Below are positions 23,331 through 36,107 of a DNA stretch of 64,000 nucleotides, one piece after another (the stretch's first letter is position 1; every line of letters starts with the position of its first letter). Location: assembly GCF_900090045.1 (NCBI RefSeq), contig NC_041782.1:1079001-1143000 (forward strand), given 5' to 3'. The notes under the pieces are model-generated. The model had not been told where the DNA came from. It worked only from the letters and a program-made list of their open reading frames with translations, and searched no databases. Source of the DNA: Plasmodium malariae (lineage: Eukaryota > Apicomplexa > Aconoidasida > Haemosporida > Plasmodiidae). A program made the translations under genes and the position numbers.

Positions 23331-24785
23331 TATATATGTATGCAAATAAATAAATAAAAAAATAAACGTATTTATGCATATACATGTACGTGTGAAAATA
23401 TGTATATATATTTATATACGTATGTATGTAAATACATATATGTATATATATATTATATATATATGTAATATGCATTGCATCGTTTTTAAAAAAGAAAAAA
23501 AGAATACTATACATAAACAAAAAAAAAAAAAAAAAAAAAAATACTTATAAATGAATAAATCATCTCAATAGAATAAGTTTATGCATTGTATTGTACGCAT
23601 TTTTTTTTTTATACTTGTAATGAAAGATGAAAGATAAATTGTTACTTTTCTTTCTTTTATATTTTTGCTTTTCATTAAGCTATGAAATATTCTTTTCTGT
23701 AATATTATACAAATTGCAGTGAAGCTTTATAATTCCGTTCAATTCATAAAGGCGTGTACAAGTTCTTCCAAAAAAGGCTCATATTATAAGGATCATATAT
23801 AAGTGCCTACATATGTACAAACATATGTACATACATGTATATGTGTATACATACATTTATAAAAACTTATATACGCACGTATATATATACATATTTACAA
23901 ACATATATGCTTATACACATACACACACATGTGTACATATATATATATATATATAACGAAATAGACTTATTTTTATTTCTCATGAGATAACATGCATTAC
24001 ACGAAAAACACAAATAATACTTAAATACACAAAGCCCTTATGTATTTTATCACAAAAAAAAAAAATAAAAAAATTAAAAATGTTACGAAATTTTACGAAA
24101 TGTTATATATGCAAAGGTAAAAATAAATAGGCTCAAATATTGTTACTAAAACTATTCAGAACATACTTATATATATAAGATTATGTTGTGATAATAATAA
24201 TATATTACATGTACAAGCAAGTATGTGTATATGTCCTTATCTATGTAAAATGTATTTTAGTTTTCATAGGTGTATACAATATACTGACGCAAATTATTTA
24301 TTTTACGAGGGTTAACAAGACGTTATAACTTCTTTTGTTAATGAAAATTTTTATCTTTCTACATAGAAGAAATATGCATAGGTGTATGCACGTATGGAGT
24401 ATATATACAAATAAACGTATATACGTATATACGTATGTACGCGTATACACACATATATATATATATTATAGTCGTGCATTCAAAATGTGTAATATGAAGT
24501 AAAACTGTTTTTACAAATAATTCTATATTATACATATTGCTAATATAATAAAAAAAAAAATATTAAATGTGTGTGTAAATATGCCACACACAAAATGAAA
24601 AGGAAATGAGTTGTAATAAATGAATAAGGAATCTACGTACAAGGGGAGAGGGGGGGGAAAAAAAAAGAAAAAACAAGATACAGATTACTGAAAATACAAA
24701 GTTCTTTCAATGACGAATCATTATAAAAGTGTAATAATTATCATCATAATATAAATAAGCAACAACATAGTAAGCATATATCTTC

Positions 24786-25025
24786 CTAATTTTTTATATT
24801 ATACATGGAAATATTAAGGGACGGAAATTCAATTATGATAAAAAAAATGTGTCCATTATCAAAATGGAAGCAATTCTTATACGCGCAAATGTGTATATAT
24901 ATATGTACATACATAATTTGACATAACTGTTTATTCAATCCACTTATTACTATCCATTTTTCATCTGTGTATTCGTCCTTTACACTCAAGCGAAGGTCAA
25001 ACTTTATGCATATCGTATTTGTCAT
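24786..25025 (-). CDS. Isolated non-repetitive ORF, possible exon or degraded gene
   Basis: The frame begins MTNTICIKFDLRLSVKDEYT and continues through DEKWIVISGLNKQLCQI with normal composition, then meets AT|GTATGT, a good donor, at about 24912. Upstream an AG (ATTTACAG) keeps the frame open through YIPF. About 40 codons look protein-like. Beyond the donor the frame becomes TA microsatellite. I find no convincing partner exons and no family. It could be an exon of an unannotated gene, or a remnant left at the synteny junction. Confidence 0.25.
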   Translation of the reverse strand: MTNTICIKFDLRLSVKDEYTDEKWIVISGLNKQLCQIMYVHIYIHICAYKNCFHFDNGHIFFIIIEFPSLNISMYNIKN

Positions 25026-26082
25026 AAAAGGAATGTACTGTAAATATGTAGTTCAAAAATATTTATATTTTTACATCACTCTGTTAAACAAATTTTACAT
25101 TTAAGTTTTAAGAATATATTTTTCGTGATAAAACAGATGGAGGAAACACAAAACGGAAAAGAATGCATATAAATATTAGGAAAAATAGAAAAAGTACAGA
25201 AAAGAAAAAAGAAAAAAAAAAAAAAAAGAGCTCGGGAAAGAAAGGAAATGATAATTTAACATTTCAGACATACTAGTGTTTAAATAAAAATGTAGATTTT
25301 ATCATCCTTGAAATTAAAAAAAAAAGAATAAAAATAAAAAAACAAAAAACAGAAAGATATATAAATAAGAAATATAACAAAATATCTGAAAACCAATTTT
25401 TCTTTGATTAAAAAATGAGCTAATAATAAAAAAAAAAATATATATATATAATATATATATATATATTTATATAAGGACACGTATACGCACACGAGTATGT
25501 GAGCATATATATATATATACATATGCATATATTTGCTAGTAGATTATTTTATTCCGCTGCTATTATTTTATTATATTGCTATTTTTTTTTTTTCATGTTA
25601 CAAATAAGATAATATATTTTTACATTCTGTATTTACACTTCATTTTCTTCTGAGAAAAAAATTTGCATTAATAATATGTTCGATTATTTTTATTCTCTTT
25701 TTTTATTTAAGTGCTATATAAGTGTTCCTCATTATGAATGTTGAATAACGTCATTTAAGCACCCTTGAAAAATAAAAAAAAAAAAATAATACAAAACCAA
25801 GGAAAATAAATCAAATCAAAGCAAAACAAAACTAAATTCCAGTTTTACTTCAATTCCTATTCGTAATATATATGATGTAATTCCATATCCCACTCTAAAA
25901 GAAATATATTATTGGTATGTACGTCTTTCTTCTTAAGCATAGACTCTAATATATGTCTTGTTACTGCTATTTTGAAACTTTATGAATGAAAAGACATGGA
26001 AATTTGCATTTAAAATTTGTAAAATGGGAAAAGCGGAAAAAGGAAAATAAAAGAAATATTATAAAAAAATAAAAAATAAAGT

Positions 26083-26083
26083 G

Positions 26084-26125
<42 letters not shown>

Positions 26126-26190
26126 AAAAAAAAAGATGAAAAAAAAAAAAAAAAAATGAAAAAAAAAGATGAAAAAAAAAAAAAAAATAA
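26083..26190. repeat. Poly(A) tract and AAAAAAGATG repeats
   Basis: A run of about 45 A followed by two copies of a block of A runs with GATG, then another A run. A related AACAAAAAAA repeat lies at 26275-26303. It is likely nucleosome-excluding; its exact length in an assembly is uncertain. Confidence 0.85.
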
Positions 26191-27084
26191 AATGATAAAG
26201 TTAAAATATTAAAATTAAAACATATAATTACAAGATTATGTACTAATATGCATATACATCAAAAACTAGTGAAAAAAAAAAACAAAAAAAAACAAAAAAA
26301 AACAATAAAATTTACAGCTGCTTAACGAAAGGGATTTAGATATTCTTTTAAAAAGCTCTTAAAATTATTTTTGATTTTCTTCAACAAAACATAATAAAAA
26401 TGCAGATTCGTTATACACTTATGACTAATTAAATACATCTAACATGCATAGAACTTTCATATAATATGAAAATATAAGGATGAAATATATAATTTTAATA
26501 GTACAAAAAATGCACAGTAAAATAATATAATCCTTTTTTCACATTACTCCAAATTTGTGTAAAACTGTGTTTTTACAATATGAAAAAAGGATACGTACAC
26601 TAAATAGGAATTCATTTTTTTTTTTTTTTTTCTATTTATTTTTAGGAAAACTATTTTTCTAAATATAATTGTCAATAATATTGCTGTAACTCTTTCGCAT
26701 TGAATTTTTTATTTTTTATTTTAAAAAAAAAAATTAATACAGGTTGATAATTCCCGAAATGGAATATACTTAAACGTTAAATGAAAAGTTAAAAATTTAT
26801 ACCGTCAAAATATGAAAAAATATCAAATAAAAATTGAATAAGCGAAATGTAGTATAATATAGCAAATCGTAGCCATAATATAGCAGAATGTAGCAAAATA
26901 CCTCATGACCCTTAATGTTATGAATGGCACTTTATTTATTTTTTTTTTTATTTGTTTCATCCATTGAAGCAAAAAAAGATAAAGTACAGATAAAATAGGA
27001 AATTTATGAAACCTGTACAATAATATAACGCCAATTGTTGGTTTGTTCATTTAATAAAAAGAATAAAGGAAAAGGAAAACGAAA

Positions 27085-27170
27085 AAGGAAAACACAAATG
27101 AAAAACACAAATGAAAAACACAAATGAAAAACACAAATGAAAAACACAAATGAAAAACAGATGAAAAACA
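27085..27170. repeat. 13-bp repeat AAAAACACAAATG
   Basis: Five perfect copies and two degenerate ones, about 530 bp upstream of the SART1 start codon. Confidence 0.9.
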
Positions 27171-27699
27171 AATAAAAAGCAGGTGAAAAAGAAATGAAAA
27201 AGAAAAAATATGTTCCTTATTTTCAATAATTTTAATTACCTTAAATTATATTTAAAATTAATTAAAAAAGAATAACAATTCGTTTAAAATTGATGAAAAG
27301 TCGACAAATTGTTTTAATAATACAATGCCTCTTCCTTTTGCGGCAATAAATTTATCTCATATAAGACCGTTCTTTTTCATATTCCCCCCCACTGCTTATT
27401 TGTATACATATATATTTTATATATGTACCGATTTATCTATGTTTGCATTTATATATATATATATATATATATATATGCATACCCCTGTATATGCGCAAAC
27501 ACGCACCCTTATACCCGTGTGTATCTCCTTATACATGACGCACATACCGTCATTTAATGCATTTGTTTGACAAAAAACTCTCTAAAATAATGTGTAATAA
27601 AAATACATGAACAGCGAATAATAAATACATATTTTTTTTTAATTTGTATTTTCTTCATTTTATAAAATAAATGCAAAAATATATGTAATTCACACACAA

Positions 27700-29862
27700 A
27701 TGGATGATAAGGAATGCAAATTAAGCATAGAAGAAACAAACAAATTAAGAGAAAAGTTAGGCTTGAAAATGTTACAGATTGAAGGAAAGGGAAAAAAAAA
27801 ATGTAGTACTGGTGATGAAAAAAATGGGGATAATAAAAAGAAATTACATAACACAAATAAAAATAGGAAAAATAGTGAACAGGGAGAAAATAAAGGGAGA
27901 AAAAAAAATTATGTAAAAGACAAAGAGCAGATAGCAGGAAAGGAGGAAAAAGGAGAAGAAGAAAAAGGAGAAGCCGAAAAACAAAAGCAAACGCATATTC
28001 AGGAGGAAACGAACACAGCAAAAACGATAAGTGCAGAATTTAAGGACGATATAAATGATGTAGAAAAATGGGTAAATAAAACGAGAAATACCATGAATAA
28101 GAGACTTGCACAGGAGGGCATAAAATATAGTGATGATGAGGATGAAGATGAAGAGGAAAATGAGGAAGAAAATGAAAATAAAAGTAAAAATAAAAAAAAA
28201 AAAAAAGTACAAAAAAAAGAAATAAAAAAGCGGAACAAAACGAATGATTTTGTAAGTAATGTAAAGGTAGAACACAAAAACGAAGACATAACGGGTGATA
28301 ATATGATTTTGACTTTAAAAGATACGAATGTTTTAAATAACGAAGAAGAAGACTGCTTAATAAATGAAGAATTGAAAAAACAAAATGTGCAAAATATACT
28401 TTCAAAAAACGATGATAGTTTTTGGAATAAAAATTTCTATAACCCGTTGTCTTATTATGATGATACTAGTAAGAAGGTAGAGGACAATTCTTCCATCCGT
28501 ATGATCCCAAAGTATGAAGATGAAAAATATTCTTTCAATGTTAATATAAAATATGATCAAAATGATCAAAGTAGCCGAAATGATGGGAAAAGCAAAATAC
28601 CAGCTAATGATAAAGGAATGACAAAAGAAGAGAAAGAATTGAAAAAGGGAAGCTCTAATAAGAAAAAAGAACAAGTGAAAGAGGAGCAAAAAACAGTAGA
28701 TACCGATATATTCAAATTAAAGAAAAGAAAAATTAAAAATATAAGTAGAAGAAAAAAGGAAGAAGATGCTTGGGATTTTCTCTATGATGACGAACCAAGG
28801 GAAGAAGACCAACATAGAAAGTTTGGAAAAGAAAACGAAGAGGAGAATATAGGACAGAGCAGAGAACCGTATGGAGGGGAGTATGTTGAACAGACCGAAA
28901 GGACAGATATCGACCGCGATAGTATCGTAGATGATGTTATTAAAAAAATAAAGGAGGAACAAATGCACATGGAATTCAACTATTTCGATAATATAATGAG
29001 TGAAAACGAAGAAGAAAATGAATTATATGAACTTTTGGAAAAGGGGAATAATTTTAAAAAAAGAAAAAAGGAAAACAATTATCAGAATGAACTCTTAAAA
29101 TATATAGTTATAAATGATGAAGGGAACAAAATAAATGATGATAAAAATAATAATGATATTATAAAATTAACAAATGCATCAGAATTTTGTAAAAATATAT
29201 CATTACCATTAGATATAAATGAAAGTGAAAAAAATTCAAAATTTAAAAAAAATGAAAAGAGTGTGGGACATATGGACGAAGACCAGGATAGTAGCGTATA
29301 TCATCATTCTAAAAAAAATAATGAAAATAAATTAATAAATACATATAACGAAGTTAATGACTGGATCAAAAATGGAGAAAAAAAAGATTCAAAAAAAAAA
29401 AAAAAAATTGATAACGATCTCAGTGACGACATGGATGATGAAAATGATGATCTTTCACAAGATGGAGTGTCTGAAATTTTTAATGAAATAAAACTAGATG
29501 AAGGGTTATATGGTGCTTTAGAATATTTAAAAACAAAGGGGGAATTAAATATAGAAGATAAGATATATAGAAATCCTGAAAACAAACCTTTACATATGTC
29601 AACTGATAAAAATGATATAAAATTAGATTATAAAAATGACGCAGGAAAAGTGATGACTCCGAAAGAAACCTTTCGATATATATCATGGATTTTTCATGGA
29701 AAAAAACAAGGTAAAAATAAATTAGAAAAAAAAATAAAAAGAATGGAAATGGAACGAAGATTTAAAGAAAACCCAATAGATTCCTTACCAACCTTAAATG
29801 TTTTGAAAAAATATCAACAAGTACAAAAAAAATCTTTTTTCACCTTGTCAAGCAATAATTAA
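27700..29862 (+). CDS. SART1: SART1/Snu66 tri-snRNP protein, 720 aa
   Basis: The U4/U6.U5 tri-snRNP-associated protein needed for spliceosome activation in the nucleus. Residues 8-25 (LSIEETNKLREKLGLKML) are a near-exact HIND element, the Hub1-interacting motif at the N-terminus of SART1 and Snu66. The middle is Lys/Glu-rich with a conserved RRKKEEDAWDFLYDDE-type block (about 349-364). The C-terminus has the family hallmark: LDEGLYGALEYLKTKGELN (about 598-616), then MTPKETFRYISWIFHGKKQG (about 651-670) and PTLNVLKKYQQVQKKSFFTL near the end, matching the MTPKEAFR..S..FHGK...LQEKQ block of animal SART1. The length is near the human protein (800 aa). Single exon. It is the first gene of the chromosome 3-like block. 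Confidence 0.95.
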   Translation: MDDKECKLSIEETNKLREKLGLKMLQIEGKGKKKCSTGDEKNGDNKKKLHNTNKNRKNSEQGENKGRKKNYVKDKEQIAGKEEKGEEEKGEAEKQKQTHIQEETNTAKTISAEFKDDINDVEKWVNKTRNTMNKRLAQEGIKYSDDEDEDEEENEEENENKSKNKKKKKVQKKEIKKRNKTNDFVSNVKVEHKNEDITGDNMILTLKDTNVLNNEEEDCLINEELKKQNVQNILSKNDDSFWNKNFYNPLSYYDDTSKKVEDNSSIRMIPKYEDEKYSFNVNIKYDQNDQSSRNDGKSKIPANDKGMTKEEKELKKGSSNKKKEQVKEEQKTVDTDIFKLKKRKIKNISRRKKEEDAWDFLYDDEPREEDQHRKFGKENEEENIGQSREPYGGEYVEQTERTDIDRDSIVDDVIKKIKEEQMHMEFNYFDNIMSENEEENELYELLEKGNNFKKRKKENNYQNELLKYIVINDEGNKINDDKNNNDIIKLTNASEFCKNISLPLDINESEKNSKFKKNEKSVGHMDEDQDSSVYHHSKKNNENKLINTYNEVNDWIKNGEKKDSKKKKKIDNDLSDDMDDENDDLSQDGVSEIFNEIKLDEGLYGALEYLKTKGELNIEDKIYRNPENKPLHMSTDKNDIKLDYKNDAGKVMTPKETFRYISWIFHGKKQGKNKLEKKIKRMEMERRFKENPIDSLPTLNVLKKYQQVQKKSFFTLSSNN

Positions 29863-29965
29863 GTGAAAACCCTTTGCTGTCCCTTGCGGATCAACAAAAT
29901 GGCTACCGCTGACTATTCTTGGAGATATACGCGTATATAACATAATATACGTACGTGCATATACG

Positions 29966-29998
<33 letters not shown>

Positions 29999-30761
29999 AC
30001 ATATATGTATGTGTATGTATGTGCGTGCGTTTATATGTTTGACCGTTTGCCTTTTTTTCCCATGTGGTATATCTTTCTCTCGCCTTTGTTTATTTAACAC
30101 TTTTTGTGATTTTTTCAAACCCTTCTTTATGGCACATCGATCTTATTTGTACATTTTTGCATTTTTGCTTTTTTGTATTTCAATAATTATTTTCATTAAA
30201 AAAGCAAATTATTTTTTAATCATTTTTGTTTATCAATGAATTTCAGTAATTTTATTTTATTTTATTATTATTTTTTTTTTTTCCAGCCATATTTGGGCCA
30301 TTTATGTACCTTGTTCATATTTTTTTTTTTTTTTTTTTTTATAAAATATATTATATTTTCCCTTTTTAACTGTTTTTACGCATCCCTTATTTGTTCCTTT
30401 TTACCCTCCTTTTTTTTAGTATAAAAAAGAAAAAAGTTTTACATATTTCAATAGTTGTACTTCGGTACTACATTTCCAATTCTTGCACTTGTATTTAAAT
30501 GTCTACTGTTGTTACTGTTGTATTTATTTTATGAATAAACTATTAAAAAAGTATTCTTAAAAATTCACAAAATTAAAAAAATTTTTCATTTTAACATAAA
30601 TTTTAATTTTCATTTTAATTTGCATTTTTATTATTTTTCTTTTATCTTTCATTTTTATCGTTATAATGGAAACGCACACATCCTATCCATTTTGCACACG
30701 TCAAATGGGGGGAGGTGTAGCTCGTTGTTCTTTTTTTTTTTTTCTCCTTCTTTACCATCGT
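29863..30761. other. Intergenic, convergent SART1/p62 ends
   Basis: 900 bp with a TA run at 29970-29996 and T runs near 30270 and 30320. No gene seen. Confidence 0.6.
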
Positions 30762-33495
30762 CTAGGCCTTTTTCCTTTTTTCTTCTATGTATTTATGAAG
30801 TTTTTCATTAAATTTTTTGCAAATACTAATTTGCTCAAACAAATGAATTAATAAAGGTTTCCCCATAATTAATACGCTGTTATACTCTTCCTGCAAGAAT
30901 AAAGATATTGTGTAAAGGGAAAATATGTGTATAACGTGGTCTGATAAGCGTACATAAAATGATCACTCATGGTAAATGTTCATTCGTCCATTTTATAAAG
31001 CTGTCACGTGTACGTGTAAATCCACACGGGTAGATACAAATAAAACTGCCATAGTACGTGTATATACTTCCAATAGCACACAAATAAACGTGCACACACA
31101 TGTACATTCGTGTGCATGCGCAGGATCACTACTTCACGCAGTACCTGCTTGGCCTGTATTTCGTCCTTAATTCTGGACAAGTTTTCCAGGATTTTATTTC
31201 TCTTGTTTTGCTCAGGAATGTATGAGGTGTAAAAAAGGTTAAGTAAATAATTTATTTTCATATGATAGTCTTTTACAATATCAAGAATGTGCTGGTCGTA
31301 TTCTATTGTTCCAATTAGCAACGACTGATTGTTCTGACACTTCTTTGTATTTAAAACGAATAAATGTCTACCTGTGGAAGTATAAAAATTGAGTTGAAAA
31401 AAAAAGATATACATTTTACGTTTTATTACTTTTAAATGTTATATCTTTTTTTAAAATTTTATTTCTTTTTTTTATATTTTATATCTTTTTTTAAAATTTT
31501 ATTTCTTTTCTTTAAATTTTATATATTTTTTCTAAATTGTATTACTTTTCTTTAAATTTTATATATTTTTTCTAAATTTTACTTCTTTTTTTTATATTTT
31601 ACATCTTTTTTTAAATTGTATTACTTTTCTTTAAATTTTATAAATTTTTACTAAATTTTACTTCTTTTTTTTTTTTTTTTTTAATTTCTTCTTTCTTTTT
31701 ACGCCAGTTGTGGCGTATATGCAATACCTATGTTGTAGAGGTCGGAATAATTTTTTTTGCTCGATGGTCTGTTATTTTTCAAGTCTTGCATAAAGGCTGG
31801 AAAATGTTTGTTCAGATAATTTTTATTTTCTGACAATTCGTTATTCGTATATTCCTTATGAGATAAACTTTTTTTTTTATTTTCCAAATTGAAATGTAAC
31901 TCTTTTTTTTCTTGTACAGGATTTAAATCCGTGTCCTCAACTTTATTTTTTAAATCATCATAAAATTTGTCTAAAGTAAATTTTTTATCCTTAATCATAC
32001 TTATACAATAATTATTAAATTTGTTTATTAATAAGTTAAGCGAGTTGTTATTTTTAATTAATTTTTCATTGGTAAATACACCAAACCCTTCAACATTTTC
32101 CTCATTAAAATAATAATTATTTTTAAAAAGTATATTTTTTCTATTATACGATTTGGTTGATAGGTATTCTTTTAAAATACATTTTTCTAAAGTCCCTTTA
32201 ATGTCTTGGTTTAAATTTTCTACATTATATGATAAATTTTCAAAAGAATTTTCTTCTTTTATATTTAAAAAATTTTTATTTCCCATAATTTCTTTTTCAT
32301 TTTTATCATAAAAAAATAAATGACTATATTTATTGTTAAATAGAAAAAACCAAAATTTACTTTCATTTAGGATGTTATTTTCAGTATAATAATCATACAG
32401 CTTTTTCAATTCTGTATTTTCTGATAATATTAATTTACTTAATTCTTTATTTATTTCAACACTTTTAGAATTCTTCTGTTCTTCTGTTATATATATTGGT
32501 TCTTTTAAAATATTTGTATCTGCACTTAAACCAACGTTCCTATGTTCATATATATCATTTTTATGTAATTTATAAAATTCTTCTTTGTCTAGTATATTGT
32601 TTTCTATACACATATCATATAAACTTTTTAAGCGCGTATCTGATTCAAGCACTTTATTTAATGCATTAAAACAATCATTTTTATTTAAATTTTTATCATT
32701 CTCATTATCATTATTCTCATCACTGCTACTGTGAAGGTAAGGTATTACTTTATTTTTTTCTATTTCTTCATATTTTTCTTCCACATTTTTTGGTTTTTCT
32801 CCCTTGGACTTGCTGCCATGGTGAGGGGGTATGTCTATTCGACCTTCAGTATTTTTTCCCCTTGCACTTCTGACATTATCGTTACTGTCAACATTGTTAT
32901 CGCTACCGCTAATCCTTTTCTCATTATTGCCTGTGTTAATTTCTCTACCTCCTATGTTATTTGCAGCATCGCCAACGTTGTTTGCTCCACCGCCAACCTT
33001 GTGGAGTTCCTTTTTTCTATCACTGCTTATATTCTTATATTCCTCACTGCCATCAATTACTTCTTCGTCCTCAAATACTTTGTATTTACCACTTAAAAGA
33101 TTTAAGTTAAAATCTATGTACAGATGACTCTTTAAATTCCCTTTATTTAAATAATTAATTAGATCTGATACACTGTTATAATCCTTGTCATTAAAAAATT
33201 CAAAAATGTATAATTCTGTATTGTTGTAATCATGAAAACAAAAATTATTTTTAATAGTTCTTATAGCAAAAGAGAAACGTATTTTTTTTGTTTTTTTAGA
33301 CTTTTCTGTTTTTCTCCAACTTAGGATACAAACCTTTAGATCTATATCATCAATAAGAAAAAGCGAGTTACTGTCAACCTTTACCTTTTTCGTTTTTTCA
33401 GATATAAAAATAAAATATTTGTTTGTTATATATAACTCCCCTTTTTCATTGTTATACAGCACTTCGAACATGTCTACAATCTTTTCTTCCTCCAT
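30762..33495 (-). CDS. TFB1: TFIIH core subunit p62/Tfb1, three exons, 714 aa
   Basis: A subunit of the TFIIH core used in RNA polymerase II initiation and nucleotide-excision repair. Exon 1 (31703-33495) encodes an N-terminal PH-like domain (about 1-125, including GELYITNKYFIFISEKTKKV). It also encodes two BSD domains (about 275-316, with SLYDMCIENNILDKEEFYKL; about 350-396, with LYDYYTENNILNESKFWFFL). The frame meets TAA just after donor GC|GTAAAA. Exon 2 (31145-31367, acceptor GGTAG) carries INYLLNLFYTSYIPEQ, equivalent to the NELLRHFW block of human p62, and ends CAG|GTACTG. Exon 3 (30762-30890, acceptor TTCTTGCAG) contains FEQISICKKFNEKLHKYIEE and stops at TAG, matching the C-terminal helix of the family. 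Phases agree at both joins. Stopping at the end of exon 1 would lose about 117 C-terminal residues. Confidence 0.9.
31440..31672. repeat. T-rich imperfect repeat in p62 intron 1
   Basis: Imperfect 30-35 bp units of the form TTTCTTTAAATTTTATAT fill most of the 335-nt first intron of p62. On the coding strand the intron is therefore A-rich. Confidence 0.7.
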
Positions 33496-34873
33496 TGTAG
33501 CTATATATATGCTCTCCTCGTTCTGCGTTATGTGTGCTCCTTGCTCTTGTTCTGGGTGATGTATGTTTCTTGTTCTCTTCGCTTTTTTTAATTTATTTTT
33601 CTTTCCTTAAAGTTCAAGGACTTGTCATGCGTATTTTATTTATATCATAATTGAGCTTCCTTTATTCAAATAACTTTCTGTCCTTTTTCATTTCACCACT
33701 TTGCTATTTACGCTTAAATAAGTGTATCCGTTCATACAAATACATATACATATATATACATAAATATATCCATAGACGCATATCTACTCACACATGAGCA
33801 TATATACACGCGTTAACATAAAAAGTTTAATTCTAATTTTTTATTTTCGAAGTAGTATATGTATACGAAATTTCACTTCAGAGATGCTCAACTATATAAC
33901 ACTGCTTTTTTTTTTCGGACATTCGAGAGTATGTTTTCTTCACTCTTTCTAAAGGAAAAATAATTATGCGTACTCATTATATACGCGCATGCGTATATGC
34001 ATATATATATATATATATATAAATATATATATATAATATATATATATATATTTATTTATTTATTTATTTATGTAAATATATTTATATGTATACCTCCAAT
34101 TAACACAGTTTTACACCTCTGCGAAAATATGTACCATCGAGGTGAAGCAGTTAATTGAAATGCGAAAAAAAAATTTTGAGAAAATGCCTACATAACATGT
34201 ATACATATGCTTATAAATATGTTCATGCATAAAAACATATAACAGCACTATGCACTATTTGATATATGAACATAAGTCTCCTGAGAATTTAAAAAGAAGG
34301 CTTTATTTTATAAAGGCTTAAAATTAAGGGTTGTGTTCATCATAAATTTTTTATTTTATTTTTCCTTTGTAATTATTTATTAAAAGAATTAAATTAACTT
34401 CGGCTTTTAAATGAAATGAACAAAAAAAATGCAGCAAAAATTATGAATTCATTTAGCAAAAATTATGAATAAATATAGTAAAAATTATGAATAAATATAG
34501 TAAAAATTATGAATAAATATATAGTAAAAATTATGAATAAATATAGTAAAAATTATAAAACAATGTAACATAAATTAAAAAAAAAAAAAGAACAAAATTT
34601 ATGCAATGATGTATCAAAAGATTAAAAAAAGAGCCCCTGTGGAATGTATCCCTCATTCGATTTCAAATGTATGAACAAAATACCGTTTTATCAAAAAAAA
34701 TCCATTTGCCCACAAATAGTACAGTAATTAATATATATATGGGCTTCCGCTATATATATATATATATATATATGTAAGAACGTACTATGCCTTTTATACA
34801 AATAAAGTATGTAGAAATGTATAAGCTAGGAACAACCATGATATATGGACTTGCAAAGTGCCGATTGGTAGTT
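33496..34873. other. Intergenic region upstream of p62
   Basis: Lies between the p62 start and the SMN/SPF30 stop, both on the minus strand. It holds TA runs at 34000-34060 and 34751-34772 and the 22-bp array below. No gene seen. Confidence 0.6.
34436..34558. repeat. 22-bp tandem repeat (AGTAAAAATTATGAATAAAT core)
   Basis: About five copies with small length differences, located 440 bp downstream of the SMN/SPF30 stop codon side and upstream of p62. Confidence 0.85.
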
Positions 34874-36076
34874 TTACTCTTCATTATCATTGCAATCAAA
34901 TTTTCTTCTAATATTAAAATTGGATGGATTGTTTTTATACTCAATATTTTCCACTTTTTTATGTGTTACTAAAAGGTGTTTACTTTTATTTACAGCTTTT
35001 TCGTGAAAAGATCGCCATTGCTGTGTTTTATTAGCAAACTCTTGATTTATTAGTTCATTTTTTTGCTTTTTTTTTAAGGCAATTCTTTTCTTTTTTTTTT
35101 TTATTTTAACTTTTAATGTATCATTTTCTTTTATTATTAAATTTTCGGGTATTTTATATCCAGCTGGGGTCACAATTTCTTTAATTTTTTTTTTTTTTTT
35201 AATTCTTACCTGATCATTCTTTACATATTCGCTATTGTTGTAGCCAATGTACGTAATCAAATATGAATCTCCTGTGTTTTTCGAAATTATGCAATCATAC
35301 CATTGCCTAACAGGGGGGGAGGGAAAAAAAAAAAAAAATACAGATACATACACATATGTAGGGAAAAAAAAAGGCATAATGAATATATATATATATGTAT
35401 ATGTATATGCCACAAATTTGCACATATGATGCTATCATATGCACAATCAATTTTTCATTTTACCCGTCTTTTTTATATAAGGCCTGGAATTGGTTGTTTT
35501 CTGACAAGGCGGATTCATGCAGAATTTCGTTTAGTTGAACATAATTTTTTGGTATCATAATTTTTTCATTATTTTCATAAATGCTGATTAATAATTGCTC
35601 AGTATTATCTTCTATAGCTACATTTTCTATTAGTCCATACATTTTCTTATTCTCGTATATCAAGCTACAAGTTCTACCAATAATTGCAGTAGATTCGTTA
35701 CTAATATCTTCATGAATACTTCTATGATGTTGTTCTTTGCTCTGATCCAGTTCGTTCTTATCCTCATCATCTACTTTGTCTAGAGGATTATAAAATGTAG
35801 AATGTTGAAGCAAAAAACAGGGGAAAAAATAAGAGAAAATATGGGGAGAAAAAATGGATGACAGAATGACGCAAAAGAAGGTGAAGTCATATTAATAGAG
35901 TTGCCCTTCTTTCAAGTTACACATGTTGAGAAGTTAATAATAACATGAATGCATTTATATTTTTCTATTCCTTTATTTTCAATAATGTATACATATATCG
36001 TATGTATGTATGTATGTATGTATGTATGTATGTATGTATGTATGTATGTATGTATGTATGTATGTATGTATGTATG

Positions 36077-36107
<31 letters not shown>

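Larger units (their letters stand above)
21421..27699. other. 6.3 kb intergenic region, probable synteny junction
   Basis: The longest gap in the window, between the divergent 4E-T-like (-) and SART1 (+) genes. It separates the block containing enolase from the block containing RIPR and RPS3A. It contains microsatellites, an A45 run, and three weak gene or RNA candidates listed separately. No confident gene is visible. Confidence 0.6.
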
